Source: Poriferisodalis sp965198245 (GTDB lineage: Bacteria > Actinomycetota > Acidimicrobiia > Acidimicrobiales > Poriferisodalaceae). From it: a DNA stretch of 64,000 bases. The stretch is from the NCBI RefSeq assembly GCF_965198245.1, contig NZ_OZ240249.1, positions 4,216,001 to 4,280,000 on the forward strand, given 5' to 3'. This document shows positions 44,101-50,941 of the stretch, in pieces. Below the pieces are notes generated by a model, which made no database searches, was not told the origin of the DNA, and saw nothing but the letters and a program-made list of their open reading frames with translations. A program made the position numbers and the translations under genes. Within the stretch, counting starts at the first letter, position 1. Every line of letters starts with the position of its first letter.

Positions 44101-47100
44101 TCGGCGCCGGTGCCGAGGGTGTAGGGGATATCCGTGCTCGTCTCGAGGGCGAATGTCACTGTGCGGGCGCCGTCGTTCTGAGTCGTGTTCTCCGCCGCGG
44201 TCAGCGTGACGGTGGCGTCCAAAAGGCCCGAGACCAGCAATGTGCTGTCGGGCAGCGTCCCGCTGAGAGCGCTGTCGCTGTCGGTGACGGCGAACTTGAG
44301 CGCTCCGGGAGCCGGGTAGCGCACGGACAGCTCGATGTCGATGTCGAACGTGTCGCCCTCGTTCACCGACTCCGGGGCGTCGACGATGCGCGCCACGGGC
44401 GGGCTCTCGTCCTCGATGCGGCGGAACTGCTCGATGGTCGCGATGACCGCGCCCGCCCACTTGGCGGTGAGGTCGTGGGTCTCGGGGATATAGACCGGGT
44501 TCAGGTCGTTGTCGGGCGCGCTGACGACGAGGCTGCCGCTCGACGCTCCGGCCGCGATGGTGATGGCCGAGGTGTTGCCTGCGCCCCGGATCCGGCTGCT
44601 CAGCGGGATGCCGCCCCACTCCAAGGCGATCTCCTGGTCGGCGCCGAACGTGGCCTCGCCGGCGTTGGTGATGGTCACCGTCGCGGTTGCCGAAGCGCCG
44701 CCCTCGGTCAGCCCGGTCACGTCGCTGCCGCCAGAGTCGCGCAGCGTGAATGCCCACTCCGGCGCGAGCAGCATCAGCGTGTCACTGGCCGCACCGCCGC
44801 CGCCGACGTCGTTCACGGCGCGGACCTCGAACGTGTACTGCGCGCCCGGAACCAGGCCCTCCAGCGTGTGGCTGGTCTCGTTGGCCCCACCCGGCGCGCT
44901 GTCCGCGACCGCGGTCCATTCGGAGAGAACGCTGATCCCCAACTGGACCGTATCGTCCTCGCTCCAGCTCAGGCCGGTGCCGGCCCAGGTGAGCCTGCCC
45001 GCCGAGTGGGTTGCGTCCGCGAACGCGAACGAGGAGGCGCCCACGTTGAACGTCAGGTCGTCGAGCGCCGCCGCGGGGATGCTGGCGCGGTTGATTTCGA
45101 GTCTCAGCTGCCCGCCGATGAGGTCTACTAAAACGATCCGGTGGTTCACTGAGTCAAAGGAGAAAGTGTTGTCGGTCAGAAGCTCGCTCGGCTCGCATCC
45201 TTGGTTGCCCTGCGAGGTGTCGCATCCCAGGAAGTTCAAGCCCAGGTCCTTGACCGTGAGCGTTGCCGACCATATGGGCGGCGTCCGGTAGCGCACCTCA
45301 TGGCCGGTTATGGCGCTGCCGTTGGCCCAGGTGCCGCCGTCCCACTGGAGACCCACCTCGCCGAACGTCGAAGTGTTCGCGGACGACATCCCCGTCACAG
45401 CCTCCGGAGCGGTGGCATCGAGGGTGTTGTCGACGAGCAGGATGGCCAGGGCCGCGGCCTCGTTTTCGGCGATGTCGCGGATGGGACTCGTCCCCGGCAC
45501 GGTGTAGTCGACCGTCAGAATGTCGCCGGGGCGGAAGGCCGGGCTCACCGTGAGCACGATGCCCGAGGTCCCGCTGAGCGCCGCCGCGGAAACGGTCCGG
45601 GCGGTCCTGCCGGTATTCACCACCACGGTGAACGCCGACGCCGCCGGGACCGAATCCGGATCCAGGGGCTCGTCGTAGGCCAGCAGCACCTCCGTGTTGG
45701 ACGGCGTGGACGTCTCCGACAGCTCGGGCGCCGTCTCGTCGACGATGGCGGTGGCCGCCAGGACGGCGTTGCCGTTGCCCACCGCGTCGGTGACCGCGTC
45801 GGCGGCCAGCGCGACGGTCACGTCGGTGTCGGAGGCGGTGAGCGCCGTGTCCAGGGTGAGCGTGACGGTCTGTTGGTTAACAATGTCGATCGCCGCGGTC
45901 CCCGTGGTGGTCAGGGTCGTCCCGCTCGAGTCGAAGGTGATCTTCGTGCGGTCGGCGGCGCCGATGACCTCGCTGAAGGTGAGGATGATCTTCGACTTGT
46001 CCGCCGACGGCCGAGCCCCCGTCAACTCAGGCCGCACGCCGTCGACCTTGTGGCCCGAGTCGGCGGCGAGACCGGAGTGGCTGCCGTCCGCTATCTGCCC
46101 GAGAGGACCGACGAGCCGATTGAAGTGCTGCACGGCGAGGCCGCTCACCACGATGCCGTCGGTGTCCTCGTCGCCCTCCCCGACGGTGTGGGTGCAGGCC
46201 AAGACCTTCGTCGGCGCCGTGCCGAGCGCGCATCTCGGTTCCTTCTCATCTGCAAAGCCGATTCCCAAGTACAAGAAGATGTTCGGTGTATGTGGGCTGG
46301 CGTCGGTAAGCGTGATGTCCTTGTCGAAGGTGAACGTCACGACGATGTCGTCGCCGATGACGTAGGTCTCATCGGCGCCCGGGTCCGAGGTGACGGCGAC
46401 CGATGCGATCCGCGGCGGCGGGCCGGCGATGGGGCCGAGCCGGGGGCTGGTGCGGGGGTATTCCCGGTTGCCCACGTCGTCGTCGAACACCACCCGCACC
46501 TTGAGGTGCTTGCCCACGTCGTCGGCGGTGGGCGTGTACACAGAGCCGGTCTCGCCGTCGATGTCGGTCTCGTCGGTGCCGTCCACCCGGATCCACTGGT
46601 AGTCGTAGGAGGCGCTCGCGACACCGTCGGTGGAGTCGGTGATGCCCGAGACGTCGGCGGACACCTCCACGCCCTCCTTCGGCGTCTCGACGCTCAGAAC
46701 CACCGTCACGTTGCCGGGCCAGTGGAGGGGGCTGGCGGCCCACTGGTACTGATAGAGGCCTGCGCCCGGCTCGCTCTCAGCGGCGTCGTCGGAGGAGTAA
46801 GACACACTGTTCACCGTGAAGGTGAACCCGCGTGGCAGTTCCCTGTCCAGCACAATGACCAGATCACCGGAGTTGACGGCGCGTTCATCGTCGAATACGG
46901 CGAGAACGGTGTACGTGACCCCATCCACGGTGAACAGCGACTCAGAGATGGATCCGAAACCGAGAGAGTGCGCAGTCGCTTCCGCCGTGGCGTATCCACT
47001 TGCTTCGAATGACGAACCGACGATCACTTCCGCCGGCGTCACAGTTGCCGCGAAGACGTCGTGGGCGAACGGGCTGCTGATTGCCGGGGCGCCGTCGGCG

Positions 47101-48464
47101 GGGGTGTTGTCGGGCTGAGCGCCGGGCAGGTCGTAGGCGTAGATCTGGTCGTCGGTTTCGTCGACCACCCAAAGCACCCGGCCGTCGAACCACATGCCCG
47201 TGGGATCGTCGTTGTCGCTGCTCAGGGCGAGGTTCTTGGCCGAGTCCTGGGACTCGTCGGAGTGCTTGTAGGCAAAGACGTTGTCGTCGTCGCTGTCCGC
47301 CACGAACATCGTGGTGCCGTCCGACCAGATGCCGAACGGTTCCTCGGCGTTCTGGGCCGCGGTGTCGGTCGACACGTACAGCTCCTCGAAGTCCTTGGCG
47401 GAGTCGTGGGCGCCGTCAGCAATCGTGTAGGCGAAGATTTTGTTGGCGCTGGTGGCGCCATCGTTGGCCACATACACGGTCGTGCCGTCGCACCACACGC
47501 CCCTGGGATCGGTGTTGGCCGAGTTCAAGGCGATGTCCTTGGCCGAGTCGCGGGTGGTGTCGGACATCTTGTAGGCGTAGAGCTTGCCGTCGTCGTTGTC
47601 CGCCACGAACATGGTCGTGCCGTCAGAGCAGATGCCGGCGATAGCAATGTTGCCGGCACCGCTCAGGCTGTCGAAATCGTTGGCGCTGTCGCGGGATCCG
47701 TCGGAGCGGTTGTAGGCGTAGATCTTGTTGTCGAAGAAACCGCCGTCGTTGGCGACCCAGAAAGTGTCTTCGTTGCCCCACATGCCGGTAGGAGCAATGT
47801 TGCCGCTGTCCAGGTCAAACCCCGTCACCCGCACCGGCGGGGGCGGCACGAACACGGAGCCATTGATCTCGATCCTGAGCGACTGCACGAAGGATCCCCA
47901 CGAACCGCTGCCATATTGATGGGAGTCATTCCCAATTGACCAGCCCGTCGCGCCGCCAGCGTCTTCGTTGTTCGCGCTGGTTGAGTTGAATGTGACGGTG
48001 CCAAAGAAGCCCGACCGTTCGACGACAACGAAGTAGGCCGTACCCGCCGCAAGGGTGGGGCACGTCGCCGGCACAACGAAGGTATGTACGCCCGAGCCGG
48101 AGAAGGTGTCCGGGTCGCTCAGCGTGCACAGAGCGGCGCCGGGATTGCCACTGCTGTTCGCGTTCAGCGTGACGGTCAGCTGGCCGCCGACGAAGTTGGT
48201 GTTGGAGATGGTGTTGAAATCGATGCCGATGGAACTCAGCGTGTAGCCCGCTTCGCTGGTGCCGGCGGTGAACTGCTGGGCCAGCCTGGGCTGGGTACTA
48301 CTCAGACCACGAGGGACGCCGGCGGACTGCCCCGTGTTCTTGACCAGGGTGGTCGCCAGGATCACCGTCTGCGCATCCGCCGGCGGCGGCACGGGCACGA
48401 GGAGCACGGCGATCAGCGCCAAGGCCAGCAGCGGGAGCGTCACAAGACGCCGGGAGGCGGTCAT
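38127..48464 (-). CDS. Giant secreted wall-binding surface protein, copy 2 (3445 aa)
   Basis: Complete frame. Signal peptide (residues 1-32); anchor-type beta domain (about 45-210); propeller-like repeats with DGTTMFVADSDDDNVFAY-type units (about 215-455); Ig-like and SwmB-like blocks (about 460-1050, PLDPDSVPAASAFTV); alternating Fn3 (GLTNGTVYTYEVRAEN) and Calx-beta domains (VTEGG...VTVADDD) through about 3000; Gly-rich linker (DGGGSGGGGGGGGGG); and three CWB2 repeats at the C-terminus (VVANGWSAADVGVASVLAAR, VILVGGTAAIGPDAADAV). The CWB2 repeats should bind the wall non-covalently. Probable adhesin or surface scaffold. No sortase motif. Codon use shows no break. Confidence 0.92.
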   Translation of the reverse strand: MTASRRLVTLPLLALALIAVLLVPVPPPADAQTVILATTLVKNTGQSAGVPRGLSSTQPRLAQQFTAGTSEAGYTLSSIGIDFNTISNTNFVGGQLTVTLNANSSGNPGAALCTLSDPDTFSGSGVHTFVVPATCPTLAAGTAYFVVVERSGFFGTVTFNSTSANNEDAGGATGWSIGNDSHQYGSGSWGSFVQSLRIEINGSVFVPPPPVRVTGFDLDSGNIAPTGMWGNEDTFWVANDGGFFDNKIYAYNRSDGSRDSANDFDSLSGAGNIAIAGICSDGTTMFVADNDDGKLYAYKMSDTTRDSAKDIALNSANTDPRGVWCDGTTVYVANDGATSANKIFAYTIADGAHDSAKDFEELYVSTDTAAQNAEEPFGIWSDGTTMFVADSDDDNVFAYKHSDESQDSAKNLALSSDNDDPTGMWFDGRVLWVVDETDDQIYAYDLPGAQPDNTPADGAPAISSPFAHDVFAATVTPAEVIVGSSFEASGYATAEATAHSLGFGSISESLFTVDGVTYTVLAVFDDERAVNSGDLVIVLDRELPRGFTFTVNSVSYSSDDAAESEPGAGLYQYQWAASPLHWPGNVTVVLSVETPKEGVEVSADVSGITDSTDGVASASYDYQWIRVDGTDETDIDGETGSVYTPTADDVGKHLKVRVVFDDDVGNREYPRTSPRLGPIAGPPPRIASVAVTSDPGADETYVIGDDIVVTFTFDKDITLTDASPHTPNIFLYLGIGFADEKEPRCALGTAPTKVLACTHTVGEGDEDTDGIVVSGLAVQHFNRLVGPLGQIADGSHSGLAADSGHKVDGVRPELTGARPSADKSKIILTFSEVIGAADRTKITFDSSGTTLTTTGTAAIDIVNQQTVTLTLDTALTASDTDVTVALAADAVTDAVGNGNAVLAATAIVDETAPELSETSTPSNTEVLLAYDEPLDPDSVPAASAFTVVVNTGRTARTVSAAALSGTSGIVLTVSPAFRPGDILTVDYTVPGTSPIRDIAENEAAALAILLVDNTLDATAPEAVTGMSSANTSTFGEVGLQWDGGTWANGSAITGHEVRYRTPPIWSATLTVKDLGLNFLGCDTSQGNQGCEPSELLTDNTFSFDSVNHRIVLVDLIGGQLRLEINRASIPAAALDDLTFNVGASSFAFADATHSAGRLTWAGTGLSWSEDDTVQLGISVLSEWTAVADSAPGGANETSHTLEGLVPGAQYTFEVRAVNDVGGGGAASDTLMLLAPEWAFTLRDSGGSDVTGLTEGGASATATVTITNAGEATFGADQEIALEWGGIPLSSRIRGAGNTSAITIAAGASSGSLVVSAPDNDLNPVYIPETHDLTAKWAGAVIATIEQFRRIEDESPPVARIVDAPESVNEGDTFDIDIELSVRYPAPGALKFAVTDSDSALSGTLPDSTLLVSGLLDATVTLTAAENTTQNDGARTVTFALETSTDIPYTLGTGAEKTVTIIVRDDDTPPLAVGNLRAQAGNTEATLRWSAPAAPAPDHGQPVLHYEYRVKEGTNAFGAWTMVPGSDGATTSHKFTGLTNGTVYTYEVRAENVAGDGAETSVMVTPRVGVAVSFASATASVTEGGAYSVVVLLDEAPATGVTVVVPITATRGAGLGTTEYSGVPASVTFAAGDTSEVFAVTMLQDMLDEDDEVLTLELGTLPSGYVPGTNDEIAITVADDDTALLGLTVRDSGGNDVTELVEGGASATATVWITNSVRFETDQTVTLEWGGQEITSGPVIQGAAGSATVTIAAGQSSGTLAVSAPQRPGDLYHPPVTETLTAAHGGSRIGGGIDLRYVDDEDPPVFTISLEDSSGRSGTRVVEGGTVRLVGTLSRGYDLGNVFLHAFAMGATTRIPALGAVPIDGQPNAVFAFSSTESGYGLTPTGNSAAGDHATVTFAIPSNPDYYTIGTASTATLLILDDDAAPGAPRNIAARPGDTEATLGWDHPATYDQIWAGDYQYRRRAGTGPWTSWAAIGGSDGETVGHTFTGLTNEVEHAFEIRARNANHNGAVAQVQVTPREGIAVSFGAGSASVVEGGSAVVTVTLGEAPGAGATVTVPITATPGAGFGASGYSGVPASVVFNAGDTSKTFTVSTVDDTDDEPDRVLTLGLGTLPEGYVAGTHATLEVTVADDDVPVVSATFDPASASVPEGAQVSVTVRLSQAPEREVALTLSAARGANLSADEFSGVPAGVTFAADATEAAFTVTFGDDAAVEGNETLMLGFVTPLPGRVTTGANPRLVLTVTDDDGPPAAPDVSVQTSGDGFVVLSWAPVVNDSPVLRYEVRWRRTDGGTFNAWQSVGLVTGYRVEGLTNGAAHTFEVQAVNAHGSANVASVPGTPTERLTGIPKAIQGLWVRATDSGRAELSWGRPSNATDRVTANSATATFSQIQGYRIEVCRTTCVGDEADWYALVANTGRFEHTYVHQVLAPGVIRENHYRVRAININGVAGPWSNTATLDDTVVEGVYLQTPDDSTLWVRFGVRNPDGNPLYVRYTDTATGAVGYAEPYPLLRKEAWQAVKLVLGGLDADSWYRVDLDFSPDFDSPRRQTYWHGTAREGETPLTSPYARDLVEAQVFNDGAWHDASTTALRIRMGEEGKYRVRLKPCTRKYNVNPQRVSSPAGRLATSPIDTAPTLFTNLWCEVEGIGFRTDENGNELTMSDVYDMTNFPDRANDRIPIFGGTPNDWHEVTVTAAALEDYPWDRRYDALLSAPFEVKYNHRVSYARDDTRSGLVSGGTGWVRILVDRPADAVLAVPTGVEIGSDRVMSWDAVPGAWGYLVVWRHGLHYSNRANQGRNLQAGTSITLPPGASGRGPVTARVRAYSNAAVSGWSSEHTWDSRAPTLRVFDAAANEADGSAGFLVTLDPAASGTVTVQYTTTDATAVAPADYTATSGTLTFAPGETRKTVWVPIADDGEEDTGETFGLVLSNPAGRDANNGAAVIGDGSAVATILNSEREVAWLTGFTLVDAGTNADLMALADGSTVQLGELAAASYGIRTDISPGVVPGSVRFALSGAKTVTHTDDAAPYSLYGDGAGRVNGQALPAGSYTLRATAYADPGGQGDVRGWLEVSFTVTAGTTSVATPGASDTGTGNTASGSTPVGADDDGDADGGGSGGGGGGGGGGDFDVGVATFVVANGWSAADVGVASVLAARTDGAVVVYTASGELSSETRALLREALPAEVVIVGGTSAVSRDVRTQIRAASPDSGISRESGVDRADTAAATARRILGAPAAAGRVTLIVANGWSPPDIGAAAALAARSGRAAVLYTEAATLSEASAALLRDYDVARVILVGGTAAIGPDAADAVADAADGANISRLTGDDRIDTAAQAARRVLGNPAAAPADVTLVIANGWSAPDVGVAAALAAATDNAAVAYTAQGMLPEATASLIRDYRPTRVIIVGGRTAVAEDVRTTVTQTAPDSADIRRITGQTRTDTAARAARRTLANL

Positions 48465-48600
48465 GACCTACCCCCAAAGTCGCGGGGGGGGGGGGTCAGC
48501 GCGAACGCAGGAGCGATGGCCGGAACCATCGTTGCGTCCCCCGTCTCAGCTGGATGGACCGGTCTGTCGAGCGTCATGCAGATACCCCCCTCGTCGCCGG
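48465..48600 (-). promoter_or_regulatory. Leader of giant gene copy 2 with poly-C tract
   Basis: Same layout as the copy-1 leader: a run of 12 C on the coding strand (plus-strand G, 48484-48495), GCGACTTT, GGGGG, six bases, ATG. The 6-bp hairpin (48514-48519 with 48526-48531) is conserved. Homology to copy 1 stops near 48600, so the duplicated unit includes the leader but not what lies upstream. Confidence 0.55.
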
Positions 48601-48747
48601 CCCACTCTATGTGTCATTCACATCAAACTATGAGACATTCACGCTGGTGCCTCCAAGGCTGTGCTTGATCGCTGGGTGCTCGCCGACATCGGTCGGCTGG
48701 TTCACGAGCGAAACCTGTTGCTCTCGCAGAACACGCCCGACGGGTCG

Positions 48748-48815
48748 TGATGGACGACCACGTCCTGTTGAGTCCGCAGCCCGGCGAAGAGCCGATCTAG
48801 CTGCAGCCCCGAGAC
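48748..48815 (+). pseudogene. Relic of an AbrB-linked PIN toxin gene
   Basis: GACGACCACGTCCTGTTGAG and the following GGCGAAGAGCC and CAGCCCCGAG blocks match the 5' end of the PIN gene at 37656 (MDDHVLL versus VDDHILL; GEEP in both). A stop codon and missing sequence interrupt it after about 18 codons. Confidence 0.55.
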
Positions 48816-48853
48816 GCCGGTGCGCCTGCCGTCGGATCAGGCGCAAGCGTAAA

Positions 48854-48881
48854 GCATGAAAGTTTCATGCTAGGTTCATGC
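48854..48881 (+). promoter_or_regulatory. FitAB operator: palindrome plus a third half-site
   Basis: GCATGAAAGTTTCATGC (48854-48870) has perfect 8-bp arms around one base. A further GTTCATGC (48874-48881) follows, ending directly before the antitoxin ATG at 48883. RHH antitoxins bind such repeats for autoregulation. Confidence 0.65.
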
Positions 48882-48882
48882 A

Positions 48883-49131
48883 ATGGCGAATCTCCAGGTC
48901 CGGAACATGCCTGATGAACTTCACGAGCGCTTGCGTCGTTGCGCACAGCAGCGCAACTGTTCGATGAGCGCGGTCGTGCTTCAGGCCGTCGAGCGCGAAC
49001 TCGAGTGGTCCGAATGGCAGGAGCGCTGGGAGTCGAGCCCGGAGATCGACCTCGGCATCAGCGCTGCGGAGGTACTCGATGAAGTGCGTCGCGAGCGAGA
49101 CGAAGAACTCTATGGACGCCTACGTAGTTGA
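48883..49131 (+). CDS. FitA-like ribbon-helix-helix antitoxin
   Basis: 82 codons. NLQVRNMPDELHERLRRCAQ then NCSMSAVVLQAVERELE is the RHH DNA-binding fold of FitA/VapB-type antitoxins. The C-terminus wraps the toxin. It overlaps the PIN toxin gene by 20 nt. Confidence 0.88.
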   Translation: MANLQVRNMPDELHERLRRCAQQRNCSMSAVVLQAVERELEWSEWQERWESSPEIDLGISAAEVLDEVRRERDEELYGRLRS

Positions 49132-49513
49132 CTCGTCCGCTGCGATTGAGTACCTGCTCCGGACCCCCGCAGGACTCGTGCTGGGGGACACCATCGCGGG
49201 GCGTTCGTTGGCAGCGCCCGAGATGTTCGATGCCGAAATCGTCTCGACCATGCGCCGCTTCGTGGCCCACGGAGTCATCCCCGCGGCGCGTGCTGAGACG
49301 CTGCTCGACAACCTCGCAGCCTTTCCTATCGAACGCGTCTCACATCGATTCCTCACACGGACGGCATGGCATTACCGGCACAGCGTCACCGCCTACGACG
49401 CCATGTATGTCGCCGTAGCCGTCGCCAAGCGTGCACCCCTCATTACGGTCGACGGCAGACTCGCGCGAGTGCCGAATCTTGGGATCGCCATTCATCACGT
49501 CCAGCAGAGTTGA
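49112..49513 (+). CDS. VapC/FitB-like PIN-domain toxin
   Basis: 133 codons from the ATG at 49112 (MDAYVVDSSAAIEYLL); an upstream GTG/ATG in frame would overlap more of the antitoxin. The four acidic PIN positions are visible: VVDSS, PEMFDAEIVS, AYDAMYVAVA and TVDGRLA. Metal-dependent ribonuclease, held inactive by the RHH partner. Confidence 0.9.
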   Translation: MDAYVVDSSAAIEYLLRTPAGLVLGDTIAGRSLAAPEMFDAEIVSTMRRFVAHGVIPAARAETLLDNLAAFPIERVSHRFLTRTAWHYRHSVTAYDAMYVAVAVAKRAPLITVDGRLARVPNLGIAIHHVQQS

Positions 49514-49627
49514 ACGGCAGCTAGGTCAGCCGATGTCCACCGGTGTTCCCATGTAAGAGTGACGCCGTGTCTTCCATGGGCTCAGACGTCATGACCGAGT
49601 GATGCTCCCCCGCTCTACGTTGGGGGC

Positions 49628-50053
49628 ATGGCAAACGGGCTGAGCGTGAAGGACCGCGCCACGGGGCGGGTCTCGGCGCGGGTGATCGACCGGGCGGATG
49701 CTGCCACGCTGGTGCCGTTCGTGGAGCAGCGCACCGACTGCGGGGCGCTGGTGTTCAGCGACGGTCACGCGGCGTACTCGATGCTTGCCCGCCGCCATGA
49801 GGTGGTGGCTCACAGCGTTGGGGAGTACGTGCGCGGGATGGCTCACACGAACGGCATCGAGAGCTTCTGGGCGCTGATGAAGCGTGGCTATGCGGGGACG
49901 TTCCACCACATGTCGGCCAAGCACCTGCACCGGTACGTGGCCGAGTTCGAGGCTCGCCACAACCAGCGGGTCACTGCTGCGAAGGGGCGGCTGGCCGGGC
50001 TGGCTGCTGGCTGTGACGGCAAGCGGCTCGACTGGGCCACCCTCACCCGCTGA
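49628..50053 (+). pseudogene. IS1595-family transposase, C-terminal fragment
   Basis: The 141 codons start inside the DDE domain: LVFSDGHAAYSML (second Asp), AHTNGIESFWALMKRGYAG (Glu) and FHHMSAKHLHRYVAEFEARHN are IS1595 signatures. The N-terminal zinc-binding half and first Asp are absent. No ends were found, so it is a dead remnant. Confidence 0.8.
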
Positions 50054-50090
50054 GCGGGTCAGCCGAGGTTCGCTGGGTGGTTGTCTCTTG

Positions 50091-50414
50091 TCAGACCGTT
50101 GTGGCTGACGACTTCAGCGACGAGCTGCTGTCCACCGTCCGAACAAGAGCGTCGCCGATGGTCTCGATCACGGCTTCAAGCAGCGTCCTCACTGGTTCCG
50201 ACAAATCCTTCGGGTCGGTCAGCCGTTCGCTGTCTGTCCACATTGCGCGTGCTGCGCTCAGGAGCGTCTCGCAGCGTTGCAACTCCGAGTGTGTGAGATC
50301 GAACTGCTCCCAGTTCGGAGCGTCCAAATCGAGCGTGTAGTTCCGGTCGTGAACCACGTCCGATCTGTGCTTGATCAGCACGCGGAACTCGACGGCGACA
50401 TCAGCGTCAGCCAT
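50091..50414 (-). CDS. Small hypothetical protein, third gene of a small-gene operon
   Basis: 107 codons from the ATG at 50414 with AGAGG upstream; it overlaps the previous gene by 8 nt. Acidic and helical (NWEQFDLTHSELQRCETLLS), with VEFRVLIKHRSDVVHDRNYT at the start. I do not recognise it. The gene is convergent with the IS1595 fragment. Confidence 0.55.
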   Translation of the reverse strand: MADADVAVEFRVLIKHRSDVVHDRNYTLDLDAPNWEQFDLTHSELQRCETLLSAARAMWTDSERLTDPKDLSEPVRTLLEAVIETIGDALVRTVDSSSSLKSSATTV

Positions 50415-50607
50415 CTGCTTGCCTCTTGACCTGCTGCATTTCGGTGTGCACTTCGAATGTCTTGTCTTTTGTCGTGTCGATTTTGTCGCCAAGCCGTTCC
50501 AATTGGTGAGCGGCTTGGCCCAGAAATTTCTTGATGATGGCGTAGATCGTGCCGAACGCTGCCACAGCCACTGCCGCTGCGGCTCCGTGGGCACCCCAAT
50601 CGTCCAC
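50407..50607 (-). CDS. Small single-pass membrane protein
   Basis: 66 codons from a GTG at 50607. A hydrophobic helix (AAAAVAVAAFGTIYAIIKKF) is followed by a polar coiled tail (QLERLGDKIDTTKDKTFEVH). It overlaps the next gene by 8 nt. The start is uncertain; a longer frame from 50691 lacks protein character. Confidence 0.5.
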   Translation of the reverse strand: MDDWGAHGAAAAVAVAAFGTIYAIIKKFLGQAAHQLERLGDKIDTTKDKTFEVHTEMQQVKRQADG

Positions 50608-50647
50608 GCGCGGATTATGGCCGTTCTGCGACGGAGGCCTGCGTGCC

Positions 50648-50770
50648 TCAGCGGCGAGGCCGAGGCGGGGCAGTGGCGACAGCACGGGCAATCCGCTCAG
50701 GCGAGTCCGGGATCATCGGCTTATCGGGCTGCTTGTCCGACTCGGGCTTCGCGGTCTCGGTGGCTGCCAT
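50648..50770 (-). CDS. Very small conserved-looking protein (40 aa)
   Basis: Reads MAATETAKPESDKQPDKPMI then PDSPERIARAVATAPPRPRR and stops. The PDSPE(R/N)IARA...PP pattern occurs in many short actinobacterial proteins. AAGG lies just before the ATG. It is the probable first gene of the three-gene set 50770 to 50091. Function unknown. Confidence 0.45.
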   Translation of the reverse strand: MAATETAKPESDKQPDKPMIPDSPERIARAVATAPPRPRR

Positions 50771-50817
50771 GCCTTCACCGTAGCGGTTCGCGCTACGCGA
50801 GTCACCCCGGTTTACCT

Positions 50818-50919
50818 CTAGATGGTTAGTTCCAAGGGGTCGGGTCCGCCGGTTGTGTGGTGAGGGTGTCCAAGCTCGGGGTGAATCACACCACTAACCC
50901 CTTGGAACCAACCATCTAG
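50818..50919. mobile_element. 102-bp MITE-like palindromic element
   Basis: The ends CTAGATGGTTAGTTCCAAGG and, complemented, CTAGATGGTTGGTTCCAAGG form a 23-bp inverted repeat with one mismatch. If CTAG is the target duplication, the element proper is about 94 bp. The size, long terminal repeats and lack of coding capacity fit a MITE; a YTAR-type target is known for some IS5-family elements. It lies next to the point where the SIR2-SLOG frame loses its N-terminal half. Confidence 0.6.
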
Positions 50920-50941
50920 CGAGCAACGGCGCCTTTGCAAG

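Noticed and set aside
50818..50919. Inverted repeat as a transcription terminator
   Set aside because: The loop is over 50 nt and there is no T run; ends and CTAG flanks fit a MITE better.
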